Shown here one piece after another: positions 26,754-36,063 of a DNA stretch of 49,571 nucleotides (the stretch's first letter is position 1; every line of letters begins with the position of its first letter). The DNA is taken from the NCBI GenBank assembly GCA_028819235.1, contig JAPPMC010000055.1, forward strand, positions 1 to 49,571, in the 5' to 3' direction. A program made the translations under genes and the position numbers. This stretch comes from Bryobacterales bacterium. GTDB taxonomy: Bacteria; Acidobacteriota; Terriglobia; Bryobacterales; UBA6623. The notes beneath the pieces are model-generated. The model was not told the DNA's origin and searched no databases. It saw only the letters and a program-made list of their open reading frames with translations.

Positions 26754-27131
26754 GTGCCCAGAGTCAAGCGAGGCAACCACCGCCTGAAGAAGCGCAAGCG
26801 CGTTCTGGCGAGGGCCAAGGGCTACTACATAGCCAAGAGCAAGCTGTACCGCTACGCAAAGGAAGCCGTCAACCGGGCCGATCAGTTCGCCTACATCGGC
26901 CGCAAACTCCGGAAGCGCGACTTCCGGCGGCTCTGGATCACAAGGATCAGTGCGGCTGCCCGCTCGCATGACATCAACTACAGCCAGTTCATGCGCGGCC
27001 TCAAGGATGCTGGGATCGACCTGAACCGCAAGATGCTGGCCGACATCGCCGTGCGCGACCCGGACGCGTTCGGCCAGCTGGCCGAGCGTGCGAAGCAGGC
27101 TCGCGCCCAAAGAGCGGCGGGAAGCGCTTAG
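26754..27131 (+). CDS. rplT: 50S ribosomal protein L20
   Basis: L20 is an early assembly protein of the large ribosomal subunit and often a translational repressor of its own operon. The 125-residue sequence starts [20 protein letters not shown] and continues with [20 protein letters not shown] and [12 protein letters not shown], which are diagnostic. The GTG start follows a strong AGGAGG site. The C-terminal end is slightly extended and alanine-rich ([14 protein letters not shown]). It is followed closely by pheS. Confidence 0.97.
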   Translation: MPRVKRGNHRLKKRKRVLARAKGYYIAKSKLYRYAKEAVNRADQFAYIGRKLRKRDFRRLWITRISAAARSHDINYSQFMRGLKDAGIDLNRKMLADIAVRDPDAFGQLAERAKQARAQRAAGSA

Positions 27132-27204
27132 CCAAGGCCCCGGGACCGGGCGGTCGAGCACGGTGTCGATAGAGGACAAGACCCGTCTCCCGATTCTCGG
27201 GCTC

Positions 27205-28236
27205 ATGGCCGACGGGAATACCCCGGAGGGTCTGTACGAGTCTCTGCGGGAGGCGTTCGAGAGCGAGGTCGGGGCAGCCTCCGCCGCGGGTTTGGAGTCG
27301 CTGCGGAATCGCTGGCTCGGCCGGCGCAGCGGTCTGCTGGCAGCCGCCAACGAGAACTGGCTGAAGGCGGCGCCACGGGAACTGAAACCTGTTGTCGGAC
27401 GGCTTCAGAACGCGCTGCGGCGACACTCAGACGCTGCGCTGAAGGCCGCGGTCAAGGCCGCCGCGGCACCGGCCCGGCGCACTTCCGAAGTGGACCCGAC
27501 GCTGCCTGGGCCCGCCCGCCCGTTCGGCGCCGTACACCCGGTCCGCAGGGCCCTCGAGGACGTGCTGCGGATCTTCCGGCCACTGGGCTACAACGTGGTA
27601 GAGGGGCCCGAGATCGAGACGTTCTTCTACAACTTCGAAGCGCTCAACTTCCCGCCGGACCACCCGGCAGTTGACGAGATGGACACGCTCTTTCTGAAGG
27701 ACGGCATGCTGCTCCGAACGCACACGTCCCCCTGCCAAGTGCGCGTCATGGAGTCTTCCCAGCCACCGCTGCGCTGCGTGGTGCACGGCAAGGTCTACCG
27801 CAACGACACACCCGATGCGACTCACAGCCCGATGTTCCACCAGCTGGAGATGTTTGCGGTAGACGAGACCATCACCTTCGCCGACCTGAAGGGCACGCTC
27901 GAGCACTTCGTGCGCAATTTCTTCGGGCCCGGCACGCGGGCGAGATTCCGGCCAAGCTATTTCCCGTTCACGGAGCCGAGCGCCGAGGTAGACATCACCT
28001 GCCCCTTCTGTTCCGGCTCGGGCTGCAGGATCTGCAAGCACACGGGCTTCATCGAAGTGCTCGGATGCGGGATGATCGACCCGGAAGTGCTCCGCCACTC
28101 GGGGCTTGACCCGGAGCGCTACCGGGGCTTCGCAGCCGGGTTCGGCCTAGACCGCTTCGCGATGCTCAAGTACGGCATCGACGACATCCTGCTCATGTAC
28201 CAAGGCGACACGCGCTTCCTGGCGCAGTTTCGATAA
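27205..28236 (+). CDS. pheS: Phenylalanine-tRNA ligase alpha subunit
   Basis: PheS is the catalytic subunit that charges tRNA-Phe in the cytosol as an (alpha-beta)2 enzyme. From ATG 27205 it has 343 residues, typical for the family; a GTG at 27163 would add 14 residues, and neither start has a convincing ribosome site. An N-terminal coiled region leads into the class II core, with HPVRRALEDVLRIFRPLGY, RTHTSPCQVRVM (motif 2 region), and FGLDRFAMLKYGIDD (motif 3). The CPFCSGSGCRICKHTGFIE stretch is a cysteine-rich loop often found in bacterial PheS. It abuts pheT directly (TAA then ATG). Confidence 0.95.
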   Translation: MADGNTPEGLYESLREAFESEVGAASAAGLESLRNRWLGRRSGLLAAANENWLKAAPRELKPVVGRLQNALRRHSDAALKAAVKAAAAPARRTSEVDPTLPGPARPFGAVHPVRRALEDVLRIFRPLGYNVVEGPEIETFFYNFEALNFPPDHPAVDEMDTLFLKDGMLLRTHTSPCQVRVMESSQPPLRCVVHGKVYRNDTPDATHSPMFHQLEMFAVDETITFADLKGTLEHFVRNFFGPGTRARFRPSYFPFTEPSAEVDITCPFCSGSGCRICKHTGFIEVLGCGMIDPEVLRHSGLDPERYRGFAAGFGLDRFAMLKYGIDDILLMYQGDTRFLAQFR

Positions 28237-30270
28237 ATGCACATCCTGTTGAGCTGGCTCGAAGACTTTGTCGAGATCAAGGAATCGCCCAACGAGCTTG
28301 CCGACGCGCTCACAATGGCCGGTATGGCCGTGGACGCCGTGGAGAGGGACCTGGGCGAAACGATCTTCGAGTTCGACATCACAAGCAACCGCCCTGATGC
28401 CCTGAACCACCTGGGAATGGCGCGCGAGGTCGCAGCGATCTACCGTCGATCCCTGCGCCTGCCGGCGGCGGACCTGCACGAGCAGGCAATTCCGGCCAGT
28501 TCTAGGGCCAGCGTGGCGATCGAAGACCCGCACGCCTGCGCGCGCTATGTCGGGCGGGTCTTCGAGGACGTGCGGGTGGAGCCGTCGCCAGACCGCATCC
28601 GCCGCCGTCTCGAGCTATGCGGCGTGCGCTCGATCAATAACCTGGCCGACCTCACCAACTATGTCCTGTTGGAGATCGGGCAGCCCACCCATGCGTTCGA
28701 CCTCGACAAGCTGGCCGGCCAGCGCATCATCGTCCGCCGGGCCCGTTCGGGGGAGACCCTCCGGACGCTGGACGGAATCCCGCGCGAACTGTCTCCGGCG
28801 CATCTGGCGATCTGCGACGCCGAGCGGCCGGTCGCCCTCGCAGGCGTGATGGGGGGTGCCGAGACGGAGATCACCGACACCACGCGCAATGTCCTGCTGG
28901 AGGCCGCTTGGTTCAGCCCTTCGGTCATTCGCAAGGCGTCAAGACACTTCAAGCTGCACACCGAGGCTTCCCACCGATTTGAGCGAGGGGCCGACTGGCA
29001 AGCGGCACCACAGGCGGCCGACCGCATCGGAGCGATGCTGCACCAGTCAGGGCGCGGAAGCCTGCTTGCGGGCCGGATCGACTGCTACCCCCGCCGCCAG
29101 CCGCTGGACACCGTGCAACTGCTCAGGGAGCAGGTCCGCCAGCACTTGGGGATCGCGCTCGAAGATAGCGAAATCGAGTCCATCCTGACGGCGCTGGGCT
29201 TTGCGCCGACCCCCACGTCGGTCGGGTGGCAAGTGCCCTGCCTGAGCAGCCGCCTCGATGTCACGCGTGGCATCGACCTGGTTGAGGAGGTTGCCCGGAT
29301 TCACGGGTTCAGCCGCATTCCGTCTACACTTCCGGCGGTCGGCGCAGCTCCCGCTGCCACCGCCAACGAGCGCGAGGAAGAGCGCATGCGCGCCGGAGTC
29401 CGCGCCCTCGGCTACGACGAGACGATCGGATTCTCCTTCATCTCTTCCGAGGACGCGAGAAGGTTCGGCGGCGCTGGGGCAGTCGAGCTGCGCAACCCGC
29501 TTTCTCGCCTATGGGACGTGATGCGCAATTCCGCCGTTCCGACGATGCTGCAGTCGCTGCAGTGGAACCTCAGGCGCAATCGCGCCGAGCTGCGTCTGGC
29601 GGAGTTCGGCCGGATCTATAGAAGATCGGCCGAGACCTACCGCGAACCCAGAATCCTGGCCCTCGGAGCAAGCGGCTCCGCGCGACCGGCCACGTGGAGC
29701 GACCGCGCGCCCAGATTCAGCTTTCATGACCTGAAAGCGGACGTGACGGCCCTCCTCTCCCCTTACTCCTGCGGCCCGCTAAGGTTCGACGCCAGCGGGA
29801 TTCCCGACTACTACGATCTGGGGCAGTCCGCCAGCGTCCGCGGCGGAGAACGGACGCTGGCGAGGTTCGGCCGCATCAGCCGGACCATCGCCGGAGAGCG
29901 GAAGCTGCGACAGCCGGTCTGGATCGCCGAGATTTGGCTCGACGAGGTCTACGCCTGCGGACTCGCGGAGCCGGCCCACAGGCCGCTGCCAAGGGTCCCT
30001 GCGGTCAGCCGCGACTTCTCGCTCCTAGTTCCGGAAAGCGTCCAGTACCAGCGAATCACGGAAGCGGCAGGAACGATCCAGGACGTTGAACGAACGGAAG
30101 CGGTAGAGATCTACCGCGGCAAGAACGTGCCGAGGGGACGCTACAGCCTGCTCTTCAGGGTGTGGTGGCAGCGCTTGGACGAGAGCCTGACGGACGAGAG
30201 CGTGAATTCACACGCGGAAAAACTGCTCAGCCGGCTGGCCTCAAGGCTCGGAATCAAGTTGCGGGCTTGA
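28237..30270 (+). CDS. pheT: Phenylalanine-tRNA ligase beta subunit, lacking the B2 tRNA-binding domain
   Basis: PheT completes the synthetase and carries the editing site. At 677 residues it is about 110-120 shorter than E. coli PheT (795). The opening (LLSWLEDFVEI, ELADALTMAGMAVD) is normal, but the ITSNRPDALNHLGMAREVAA motif that sits near residue 155-170 in the usual protein appears at about residues 50-69. The EMAP/OB-fold tRNA-binding domain between them is therefore missing. The B3/B4 editing region, B5 domain, catalytic-like core (WNLRRNRAELRLAEFGRIY) and C-terminal ferredoxin-like anticodon-binding domain are present. The ATG directly follows the pheS TAA. Its last 30 bp overlap the convergent glycosyltransferase gene. 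Confidence 0.95.
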   Translation: MHILLSWLEDFVEIKESPNELADALTMAGMAVDAVERDLGETIFEFDITSNRPDALNHLGMAREVAAIYRRSLRLPAADLHEQAIPASSRASVAIEDPHACARYVGRVFEDVRVEPSPDRIRRRLELCGVRSINNLADLTNYVLLEIGQPTHAFDLDKLAGQRIIVRRARSGETLRTLDGIPRELSPAHLAICDAERPVALAGVMGGAETEITDTTRNVLLEAAWFSPSVIRKASRHFKLHTEASHRFERGADWQAAPQAADRIGAMLHQSGRGSLLAGRIDCYPRRQPLDTVQLLREQVRQHLGIALEDSEIESILTALGFAPTPTSVGWQVPCLSSRLDVTRGIDLVEEVARIHGFSRIPSTLPAVGAAPAATANEREEERMRAGVRALGYDETIGFSFISSEDARRFGGAGAVELRNPLSRLWDVMRNSAVPTMLQSLQWNLRRNRAELRLAEFGRIYRRSAETYREPRILALGASGSARPATWSDRAPRFSFHDLKADVTALLSPYSCGPLRFDASGIPDYYDLGQSASVRGGERTLARFGRISRTIAGERKLRQPVWIAEIWLDEVYACGLAEPAHRPLPRVPAVSRDFSLLVPESVQYQRITEAAGTIQDVERTEAVEIYRGKNVPRGRYSLLFRVWWQRLDESLTDESVNSHAEKLLSRLASRLGIKLRA

Positions 30271-31977
30271 GGGCCCGTGCGTGCGGCGGTAGACGGAGTA
30301 GTCGCGAACTCGCGGCTCGTCCCCAAGATCCCAAGCGCCCCGAAGCTCTGCGTACTCGTACTCCCAGACGAGGTCGTAGCTCTCGTCAAGGGCCTTGGGC
30401 AGGCGACCCCTCGCGTCCCACGTAACGATCCAGTCGGGAGCCGGCGAGTCGTCGAACTGATCCGCGGGAAGCATCGGCCGGAACCGCTGGTTGTAGGGCA
30501 GTTCCGAGTCGAGCTGATTGACCCAGCGCCGATCCGGGAGGTAGTAGGCCCCGACCATCCCCTTGACATTGCGGTAGTAGGCGATGGTGTCCCCCGGTTC
30601 GGTGTGCTCGGAGAGGAATTCGAGGAACGGTCCGTTGTGCCTGTCGTACCGCAAGTACTGACGCATCACGACCTGTTCCGTCCCTCCTCCGGCAAGGTGG
30701 AGGTTCGGCCACAGGCCACCAAGCGCGAGGCATCCGGCCGCTGCCGTGCGGCGCCCGCCCCTCGCGAGGGCAGAAGCGGCGAGCCCCACGAGCACGATGG
30801 AAGCCGGACAGGCTTGGTAGTAGTAGCGCGGCAGCGCCCCGCGGCCCGCGACAACAACCGTGAACAGAGGGCACACGGTTACGATCAACCCTGCCAAGAG
30901 TGCCATTCTTGACAGCGGCCCTGGACTTGGGATTCGCTTCCATAGCAGCCACGCGGATGCCGGAACGCACAGGAACGCGAAAAGGAAGAGGGCGAAGAGC
31001 GGGTCGTCCGTCCGGCGGATCGAAGATTCGTCGAGCAGAATGCCCAGTGAGGGGAGCGCCGCGCCGACCCACACCACGGCCCAGCCCGCGCGAGGGAGGC
31101 GCAGCCCATGCAGGCGTCCCGCAAAGGCTGCGGCCGGCACCAGTGCCACAAACGGTACCCACCTCCACAGGTCCGCTGCCCGCCGGGAGACAGTTCGGCG
31201 AAAGTCCTCCCAGAACGTGCCGTCGCCGCTGGGGCTCCACTCCGTGAGGTACTCGGCGTGCAACAGCCAGAACTCCACGCCAAGCACAGCGGCGAGCACC
31301 GCGGAAACGGCGCACAGACGGGCCAGCGCGGACCTGTCCGTGATCAGCAGGAAGCAGCCCAGAGCCAGCCAAGTCGCCGCGAAGCTCAGGTAGTTCGCCG
31401 CGTATAGCAGGCATCCCACCAGACAGAGCTGGGCGTGGAACGACCAGCGATTGGCCAGCGAGGGTTCTCGCAGATACCGCGCTACCTGCAGCAGGAGCAG
31501 CAGCGTCGCGAACACGATCAGTATGTAGTAGCGGCCTTGGCGTGCCGCATGAAGAAAGTAGATTGAGACGCTACCGAGGATCGGGAGGGCGTACGGAAGC
31601 CAGCACGGCCCCCCTAAGCGCTTCCCCAAGGCCCACAACAGGCCCAGGCTCGCCAGGCCCAACAGTGCAAACGGCAGCCTGGACGCGAGCGTGCCGCCGC
31701 CCAGCGCCAGATGGCCCGCCGCGGACACGTAGAACTGCAGATAGCTCTGCATTGCGGGCAGGAGCTCGGAGTTGATGTCGTGTCCGTCATCGTCCTGGAC
31801 AAGGAGCTGTCGGGCATCCCGGTCGTAGGCATACGGGATCGGCGTCCCGCTGTTGACCATCAGGCGCGCCCAAACTGCCGTAGTCGCCTCGTCGCGCCAC
31901 AGCGGCACGCTGTCCAGACGCCAGAAAATGGCCAGGGGGCCGATCACCAAGGCCAAGATTGCGGGAATTCGCCGCAT
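30241..31977 (-). CDS. GT39-like membrane glycosyltransferase
   Basis: This is a predicted polytopic inner-membrane GT-C enzyme of 578 residues, using a lipid-linked sugar donor on the periplasmic side. The first luminal loop holds WRDEA at about residues 27-31, the acidic motif of the ArnT/PMT type. Around ten hydrophobic helices follow (for example LPFALLGLASLGLLWAL, YYILIVFATLLLLLQVARYL). A soluble C-terminal domain begins near QYLRYDRHNGPFLEFL and includes GDTIAYYRNVKGMVG. The acceptor is unknown; lpxB nearby hints at envelope modification but is not in the same operon. It converges with and overlaps the end of pheT. The start is ATG 31977, 29 bp after the SDR stop on the same strand. Confidence 0.8.
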   Translation of the reverse strand: MRRIPAILALVIGPLAIFWRLDSVPLWRDEATTAVWARLMVNSGTPIPYAYDRDARQLLVQDDDGHDINSELLPAMQSYLQFYVSAAGHLALGGGTLASRLPFALLGLASLGLLWALGKRLGGPCWLPYALPILGSVSIYFLHAARQGRYYILIVFATLLLLLQVARYLREPSLANRWSFHAQLCLVGCLLYAANYLSFAATWLALGCFLLITDRSALARLCAVSAVLAAVLGVEFWLLHAEYLTEWSPSGDGTFWEDFRRTVSRRAADLWRWVPFVALVPAAAFAGRLHGLRLPRAGWAVVWVGAALPSLGILLDESSIRRTDDPLFALFLFAFLCVPASAWLLWKRIPSPGPLSRMALLAGLIVTVCPLFTVVVAGRGALPRYYYQACPASIVLVGLAASALARGGRRTAAAGCLALGGLWPNLHLAGGGTEQVVMRQYLRYDRHNGPFLEFLSEHTEPGDTIAYYRNVKGMVGAYYLPDRRWVNQLDSELPYNQRFRPMLPADQFDDSPAPDWIVTWDARGRLPKALDESYDLVWEYEYAELRGAWDLGDEPRVRDYSVYRRTHGPSSPQLDSEP

Positions 31978-32006
31978 CGGAGAGCCAGCGCGCAGCGTGT
32001 GGGCGC

Positions 32007-32816
32007 CTACGAAGACCAGGTTGTCCGGAATTCGGGAAACAGCGTCAGGCCGCCACAGGCGAATAGTGTCTGACCGGTTATGTAGGAAGCCTCGTCGGAA
32101 GCCAAGAAGGCGAATACCGCGGCAATCTCCTCCGATTCCCCAGCGCGCCCCATCGGGATGTGCGACTCGACGATCCGCTTCTTCTCCGGGTCGTTGATCC
32201 AGGCCCTGTTGATCGGAGTGATGATGGCACCGGGTCCTACGGCGTTCACCCGAATGCCGCGTTCGGCGTACTCCAGCCCGAGAGTGCGCGTCAAGTTCTC
32301 CATGCCGCCCTTCGACACCGAATAGGGCAGGTATCCCGGCTTGGGAATGATCTCGTGCACGCTCGAGTTATTGACGATGACCCCGCCACCGGGCCGCGAC
32401 AGGAAGTGCGCCAGTGCCTCGCGGCAGCACAGGTAGCATCCGCGCAAGTTGACGCCGAGAATGCGGTCGAAGTCCTCGCTCAGGCTCTGATGACTGGCGG
32501 CCTCCTTTTGGATTCCGGCGTTGTTGATCAGGATGTCCAAGCGGCCCCACTCCTTCAGCAGTGCCGCAAACATTCCCTTCACGGCTGACTCGTCCGACAC
32601 GTCCGCCTTGTGGATCAGCACGCTCGCATCCGAATGTCCGCCCGCGTCGTGCGCGTCACGGACTTGGCCGGCCGTGCTCTCCGCACCTGCATCATTGCGG
32701 CTGTAGTTGATGGCTACGCTTGCGCCCTCTTGGGCGAAACGCACGGCGATGGCCTCGCCGATGCCCGCTGAAGAACCGGTGACGAGGACAGTCTTTCCCT
32801 TAAATCGGCTTTGCAT
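32007..32816 (-). CDS. SDR family oxidoreductase (glucose 1-dehydrogenase-like)
   Basis: This cytosolic NAD(P)-dependent short-chain dehydrogenase has 269 residues. All family motifs are intact: TGSSAGIG at 13-20, NNAG at 98-101, serines 151-152, and Y165/K169 of YSVSK, followed by RVNAVGPGAIITP. The motif set and the sugar-dehydrogenase-like C-terminus (ITGQTLFACGG) suggest a glucose 1-dehydrogenase or 3-oxoacyl reductase type; the substrate cannot be fixed. ATG 32816 has an AGGA about 9 nt upstream and a TATAAT 44 bp upstream. The alternative ATG at 32861 falls inside that -10 box and is rejected. It probably shares a transcript with the membrane glycosyltransferase downstream. Confidence 0.9.
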   Translation of the reverse strand: MQSRFKGKTVLVTGSSAGIGEAIAVRFAQEGASVAINYSRNDAGAESTAGQVRDAHDAGGHSDASVLIHKADVSDESAVKGMFAALLKEWGRLDILINNAGIQKEAASHQSLSEDFDRILGVNLRGCYLCCREALAHFLSRPGGGVIVNNSSVHEIIPKPGYLPYSVSKGGMENLTRTLGLEYAERGIRVNAVGPGAIITPINRAWINDPEKKRIVESHIPMGRAGESEEIAAVFAFLASDEASYITGQTLFACGGLTLFPEFRTTWSS

Positions 32817-32859
32817 GGGGAATATCCTGCCCGGTCGATCGGACCCTGACAGTGCCTGC

Positions 32860-32886
32860 ATTATACCCGCGGGGCTACACTGGCAA
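32860..32886 (-). promoter_or_regulatory. Candidate promoter of the SDR gene
   Basis: On the minus strand, TTGCCA (32886-32881) and a perfect TATAAT (32865-32860) are separated by 15 bp, which is shorter than ideal. Transcription would start near 32853, giving a leader of about 37 nt with an AGGA site. It lies in the divergent gap with lpxB. Confidence 0.45.
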
Positions 32887-32920
32887 TTCTGGCAACCTGC
32901 CGCGGAGCCACTGCTGCGTC

Positions 32921-34048
32921 GTGAGGATCTTGATCTCGGCCGGAGAGGCCTCCGGCGATCGATACGCGGCAGCGCTCGTCCGGTCGCTGTCCAAGCGCCT
33001 CCCCACGGCTCAGTTCTTCGGCTGCGCCGGACCGGCGCTTCGTGCCGTTGGCACCGAGGCGATCATCCGCGCTGAGGACTTGGCGGTCGTCGGCCTGTTC
33101 GAAGTGGCAGCGCACCTTCCGAGAATCCACGGGCTGTTCCGCGAGCTGCACCGTACAGCGGCCCGGCGGAGACCGGATCTGGCCATCCTCACGGACGCCC
33201 CCGATTTCAACCTGCGTCTTGCGTCCAAGCTGAAGCAGGCCGGAGTGCCCGTGGTCTACTACGTCGCCCCTCAGGTGTGGGCTTGGCGCAAGCGTCGCAT
33301 CCGCGCGATCCGCAGGCTTGTCGACGTGCTTCTCGTCATCTTTCCGTTCGAGCAGGACTACTTCGCCAGCCGCGGCATCGACGCCGAGTTTGTGGGTCAC
33401 CCTCTGTGCGATCTGGCCAAGGTTCGGACGTCTCGACGGGTCTTCTTCCGCAAGCATGGCTTCAACACCGCCGCACCTCTGGTTGCGCTCTTGCCGGGCA
33501 GCCGCAAGGGAGAATCCTCCCGACACTTGCCGGCGCTTCAGGACGCGGCCCAGATTCTTCGCGACAGGGGCCTGACACAGGTCGCCCTCCCGGCTTCGAA
33601 CACCACGGGCAAGACCTTCTTCGAAGAGCGGTGGTGCGGACCCCGGCTCCGCATACTGGAAGGCGAGACGCAGGACTGCGTGGGACACGCCGATGTGGCG
33701 CTGGTGGCCAGCGGCACGGCGACGGTGGAAACAGCGCTGCTCGGGACGCCCATGGCAACGTTCTACAAGCTGGCTTGGCCCAGCTACTACTTGGCGCGCC
33801 TTCTCGTTGACGTGCCGTACTACAGCATGGTCAACCTGCTCGTCGGCCGGCCTGTCGTCCTCGAGTGCATCCAACAGGAATGCAGCGGCGAGAAACTGGC
33901 GAGCGAGGCAATGCGTCTCCTTAATGAGGAAGACAGTCGATGCGAGATGATCGAAGAATTCGTCGGCCTACGAGCCGCTCTCAGTACACCCGTTCCGGCC
34001 TCGGACTGCGCCGCGGAGGCGATCTGCGGGCGGTTCGGAGCAAGCTAG
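32921..34048 (+). CDS. lpxB: Lipid-A-disaccharide synthase
   Basis: LpxB joins UDP-diacylglucosamine and lipid X to form the lipid A disaccharide at the inner-membrane surface, so this organism makes LPS. The GTG start at 32921 directly opens the conserved N-terminus RILISAGEASGDRYAA and gives 375 residues (E. coli 382). TDAPDFN, YYVAPQVWAWR, LPGSRKGE, SGTATVETALLGTP and PYYSMVNLLVGR follow in family order. A GGAG lies 13 nt before the GTG, a long spacing. Its 3' end overlaps the next open frame by about 109 bp. The other lpx genes are not in the window. Confidence 0.95.
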   Translation: MRILISAGEASGDRYAAALVRSLSKRLPTAQFFGCAGPALRAVGTEAIIRAEDLAVVGLFEVAAHLPRIHGLFRELHRTAARRRPDLAILTDAPDFNLRLASKLKQAGVPVVYYVAPQVWAWRKRRIRAIRRLVDVLLVIFPFEQDYFASRGIDAEFVGHPLCDLAKVRTSRRVFFRKHGFNTAAPLVALLPGSRKGESSRHLPALQDAAQILRDRGLTQVALPASNTTGKTFFEERWCGPRLRILEGETQDCVGHADVALVASGTATVETALLGTPMATFYKLAWPSYYLARLLVDVPYYSMVNLLVGRPVVLECIQQECSGEKLASEAMRLLNEEDSRCEMIEEFVGLRAALSTPVPASDCAAEAICGRFGAS

Positions 34049-36030
34049 GACCGCTGCGCTTTGCCGCGGTCGCCGTGGCCCTTGCCACAGTTGTCGGCTG
34101 GCCAAGCGCTGCCCAGCAGGAGCAGTACGGCCCGCTGCTCGACGTGCAGCACTACGAAATCGATGCCACCTTGAACCTCGAGGCGCAAGTCCTCGAGGCC
34201 ACGGCCGAGGTCCACTTCATCCCGCGAGATCCGGCAGGAAACGGCACCTTCGAGCTGCATAACTCGCTCAACGTCGATTCCGCGGAGATGGCCGACGGGA
34301 CGGACTTGGGAGCCACGCGGTTCCGGGCTGACGCCAGCGTCCACATCAGCTTCCCCCAAACACTTCCTGTCGACGAGCCCCAAGTGATCCGCTTCCGGTA
34401 CGGCGGCCGCTTGATCGGCTACGAGAACTCGCCGGCAGAGGGCTACAGCCTGGCGGAGATCACCCGAGACCGGGCAATCCTGCTTTACTCCGGTCGTTGG
34501 TTCCCCGTCAACGGCCACGGCGCCGATCGCTTCACCTCCAATATCCGCATCACCGTGCCCGACGGCATGCGTGTGCTGGGCAGCGGGACGGCGACCCGTT
34601 CGGAGTCGATCGAGGGCATCGTGCATGAGTTCGAGTTCCGCTATCCGTCGTTCCCGGGCACGGTCGCGGTCGTTCGTGAGGAGCCCGTCCAAGCTGCGGT
34701 CGGCGATGCTTCGAGCCTTGTCTATTTGCCGGGAGCTTCCGAAGACCTGCAGCTGGCCTACGGCGAGGCTGCGGCCGAGATGGTCGAGTTCTACAGCGAG
34801 ACGTTCGGGGCCCCCTACTCCAAGAGCCTGTCGATCGTCGAGATGGGCGAGTACGCCCCTACGGGTTACGCCGCCCCGGGGATGGTGCTGCTGAACCCCT
34901 TCGGACGGCGGGACTCTCTCAACCGCCCGCTTCTGGCGAAGCTGGTGGCACACCAGTGGTGGGGGACGCTCGTCGGCGCAGGAAACCGCAACAACCTCTG
35001 GCTGGTCGACGGGCCCGCGCAGTACTCGGCACTCCTCGAAGCCGAGGAGTCGGAAGGGGAGGACGCTTTTCTGGAGCAGATCCGGAACACGCGCATCGAG
35101 GCGCTGGCCTACGATGACGTGCCGCTGCGCGAGTCGAGCCGCCTGTCGGACTTCTCTCCGCAGATGAACTCCCTCACTTCGGCTCGAGGGGCGATGGTCC
35201 TGCACATGCTGCGATGGCAGGCCGGGGACGAGATTTTCTTCGGCGTCTTGCGCGACTTGGTGAACGGCCACACTTGGGGAACCCTCACGACCGACGACCT
35301 GCGGGGCCTGTTCGAGGATGCGACAGGCAGGGATCTGGACGCGTTCTTCCTGCAGTGGACCGAGTCCACGCTGACCCCGGAGTTCAAGCAGGACTACACG
35401 ATCTACCGATTGGGCGGCAACGAAGGCTTCCGGGTGATCGGCAAGGTCACGCAGGACATGGACACGTTTACCATGCCTGTGGAAGTCAAGGTCGAGACCG
35501 AGGGGGAACCGGAGTTCCGCGTCGTACAGGTGTCTGGCACGGCCTCAGACTTTGAGCTGGAGACCTTCGGAAAGCCGCGTGAGGTCATCCTGGACCCCAA
35601 CCATCGCATCCTACGGCTTGACGACCCCACTCGCGTACAGGTCGCCATCCGCCGTGGCGAGCATCTGTTCGAGCTGGGCTACCGGCAGGAAGCCCTGATC
35701 GAGTACCAGCAGGCGTTGGACATCAACCGGTTCAGCTCACTCGCCCACTACCGAACGGGAGAGACGTTCTTCGCCCAGAGCAACCTGCAGTCGGCCGCAA
35801 ACGAGTTCCGCGAGTCGCTCAACGGAGACGGCGAGCCGCTGTGGACAGAAGTCTGGTCGCACATCAATCTCGGCAAGATCTTCGACATCACAGGCCAGCG
35901 GGAGCGGGCCGTGAACGAGTACCAGCTGGCAATCCGCACCCGCGACGACACGCAGAACGCGCAGGCGGAGGCCAGCAAGTACCTCGCGTCGCCCTACCGC
36001 AGGCCGCGCGAGCGAGAGCGCACATACTGA
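33940..36030 (+). CDS. Secreted M1-like peptidase homologue with degenerate zinc site and C-terminal TPR-like region
   Basis: This 696-residue exported protein has the M1 aminopeptidase fold order: an N-terminal beta domain (YEIDATLNLEAQVLEATAEVHF), a GYAAPGMVLL stretch at the GAMEN position, and the active-site region. The zinc motif HExxH is changed to KLVAH (334-338), keeping only the last histidine. The third ligand, 19 residues on, is D357 (WLVDGPAQY) instead of glutamate. The first zinc histidine and catalytic glutamate are lost, so peptidase activity is unlikely. Residues from about 560 form TPR-like helices. ATG 33940 gives a long basic leader before the signal helix (RFAAVAVALATVVGWPSAA) and overlaps lpxB by 109 bp; no better ATG or GTG precedes the signal. 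Confidence 0.85.
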   Translation: MRDDRRIRRPTSRSQYTRSGLGLRRGGDLRAVRSKLGPLRFAAVAVALATVVGWPSAAQQEQYGPLLDVQHYEIDATLNLEAQVLEATAEVHFIPRDPAGNGTFELHNSLNVDSAEMADGTDLGATRFRADASVHISFPQTLPVDEPQVIRFRYGGRLIGYENSPAEGYSLAEITRDRAILLYSGRWFPVNGHGADRFTSNIRITVPDGMRVLGSGTATRSESIEGIVHEFEFRYPSFPGTVAVVREEPVQAAVGDASSLVYLPGASEDLQLAYGEAAAEMVEFYSETFGAPYSKSLSIVEMGEYAPTGYAAPGMVLLNPFGRRDSLNRPLLAKLVAHQWWGTLVGAGNRNNLWLVDGPAQYSALLEAEESEGEDAFLEQIRNTRIEALAYDDVPLRESSRLSDFSPQMNSLTSARGAMVLHMLRWQAGDEIFFGVLRDLVNGHTWGTLTTDDLRGLFEDATGRDLDAFFLQWTESTLTPEFKQDYTIYRLGGNEGFRVIGKVTQDMDTFTMPVEVKVETEGEPEFRVVQVSGTASDFELETFGKPREVILDPNHRILRLDDPTRVQVAIRRGEHLFELGYRQEALIEYQQALDINRFSSLAHYRTGETFFAQSNLQSAANEFRESLNGDGEPLWTEVWSHINLGKIFDITGQRERAVNEYQLAIRTRDDTQNAQAEASKYLASPYRRPRERERTY

Positions 36031-36063
36031 GGGCCCCGGGGGGAGCTTCGCCGCGAGGCAGTC

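Noticed and set aside
32817..32861. Upstream ATG at 32861 for the SDR protein
   Set aside because: It lies inside a perfect TATAAT -10 box. The ATG at 32816 has a ribosome site and opens the Rossmann fold directly.
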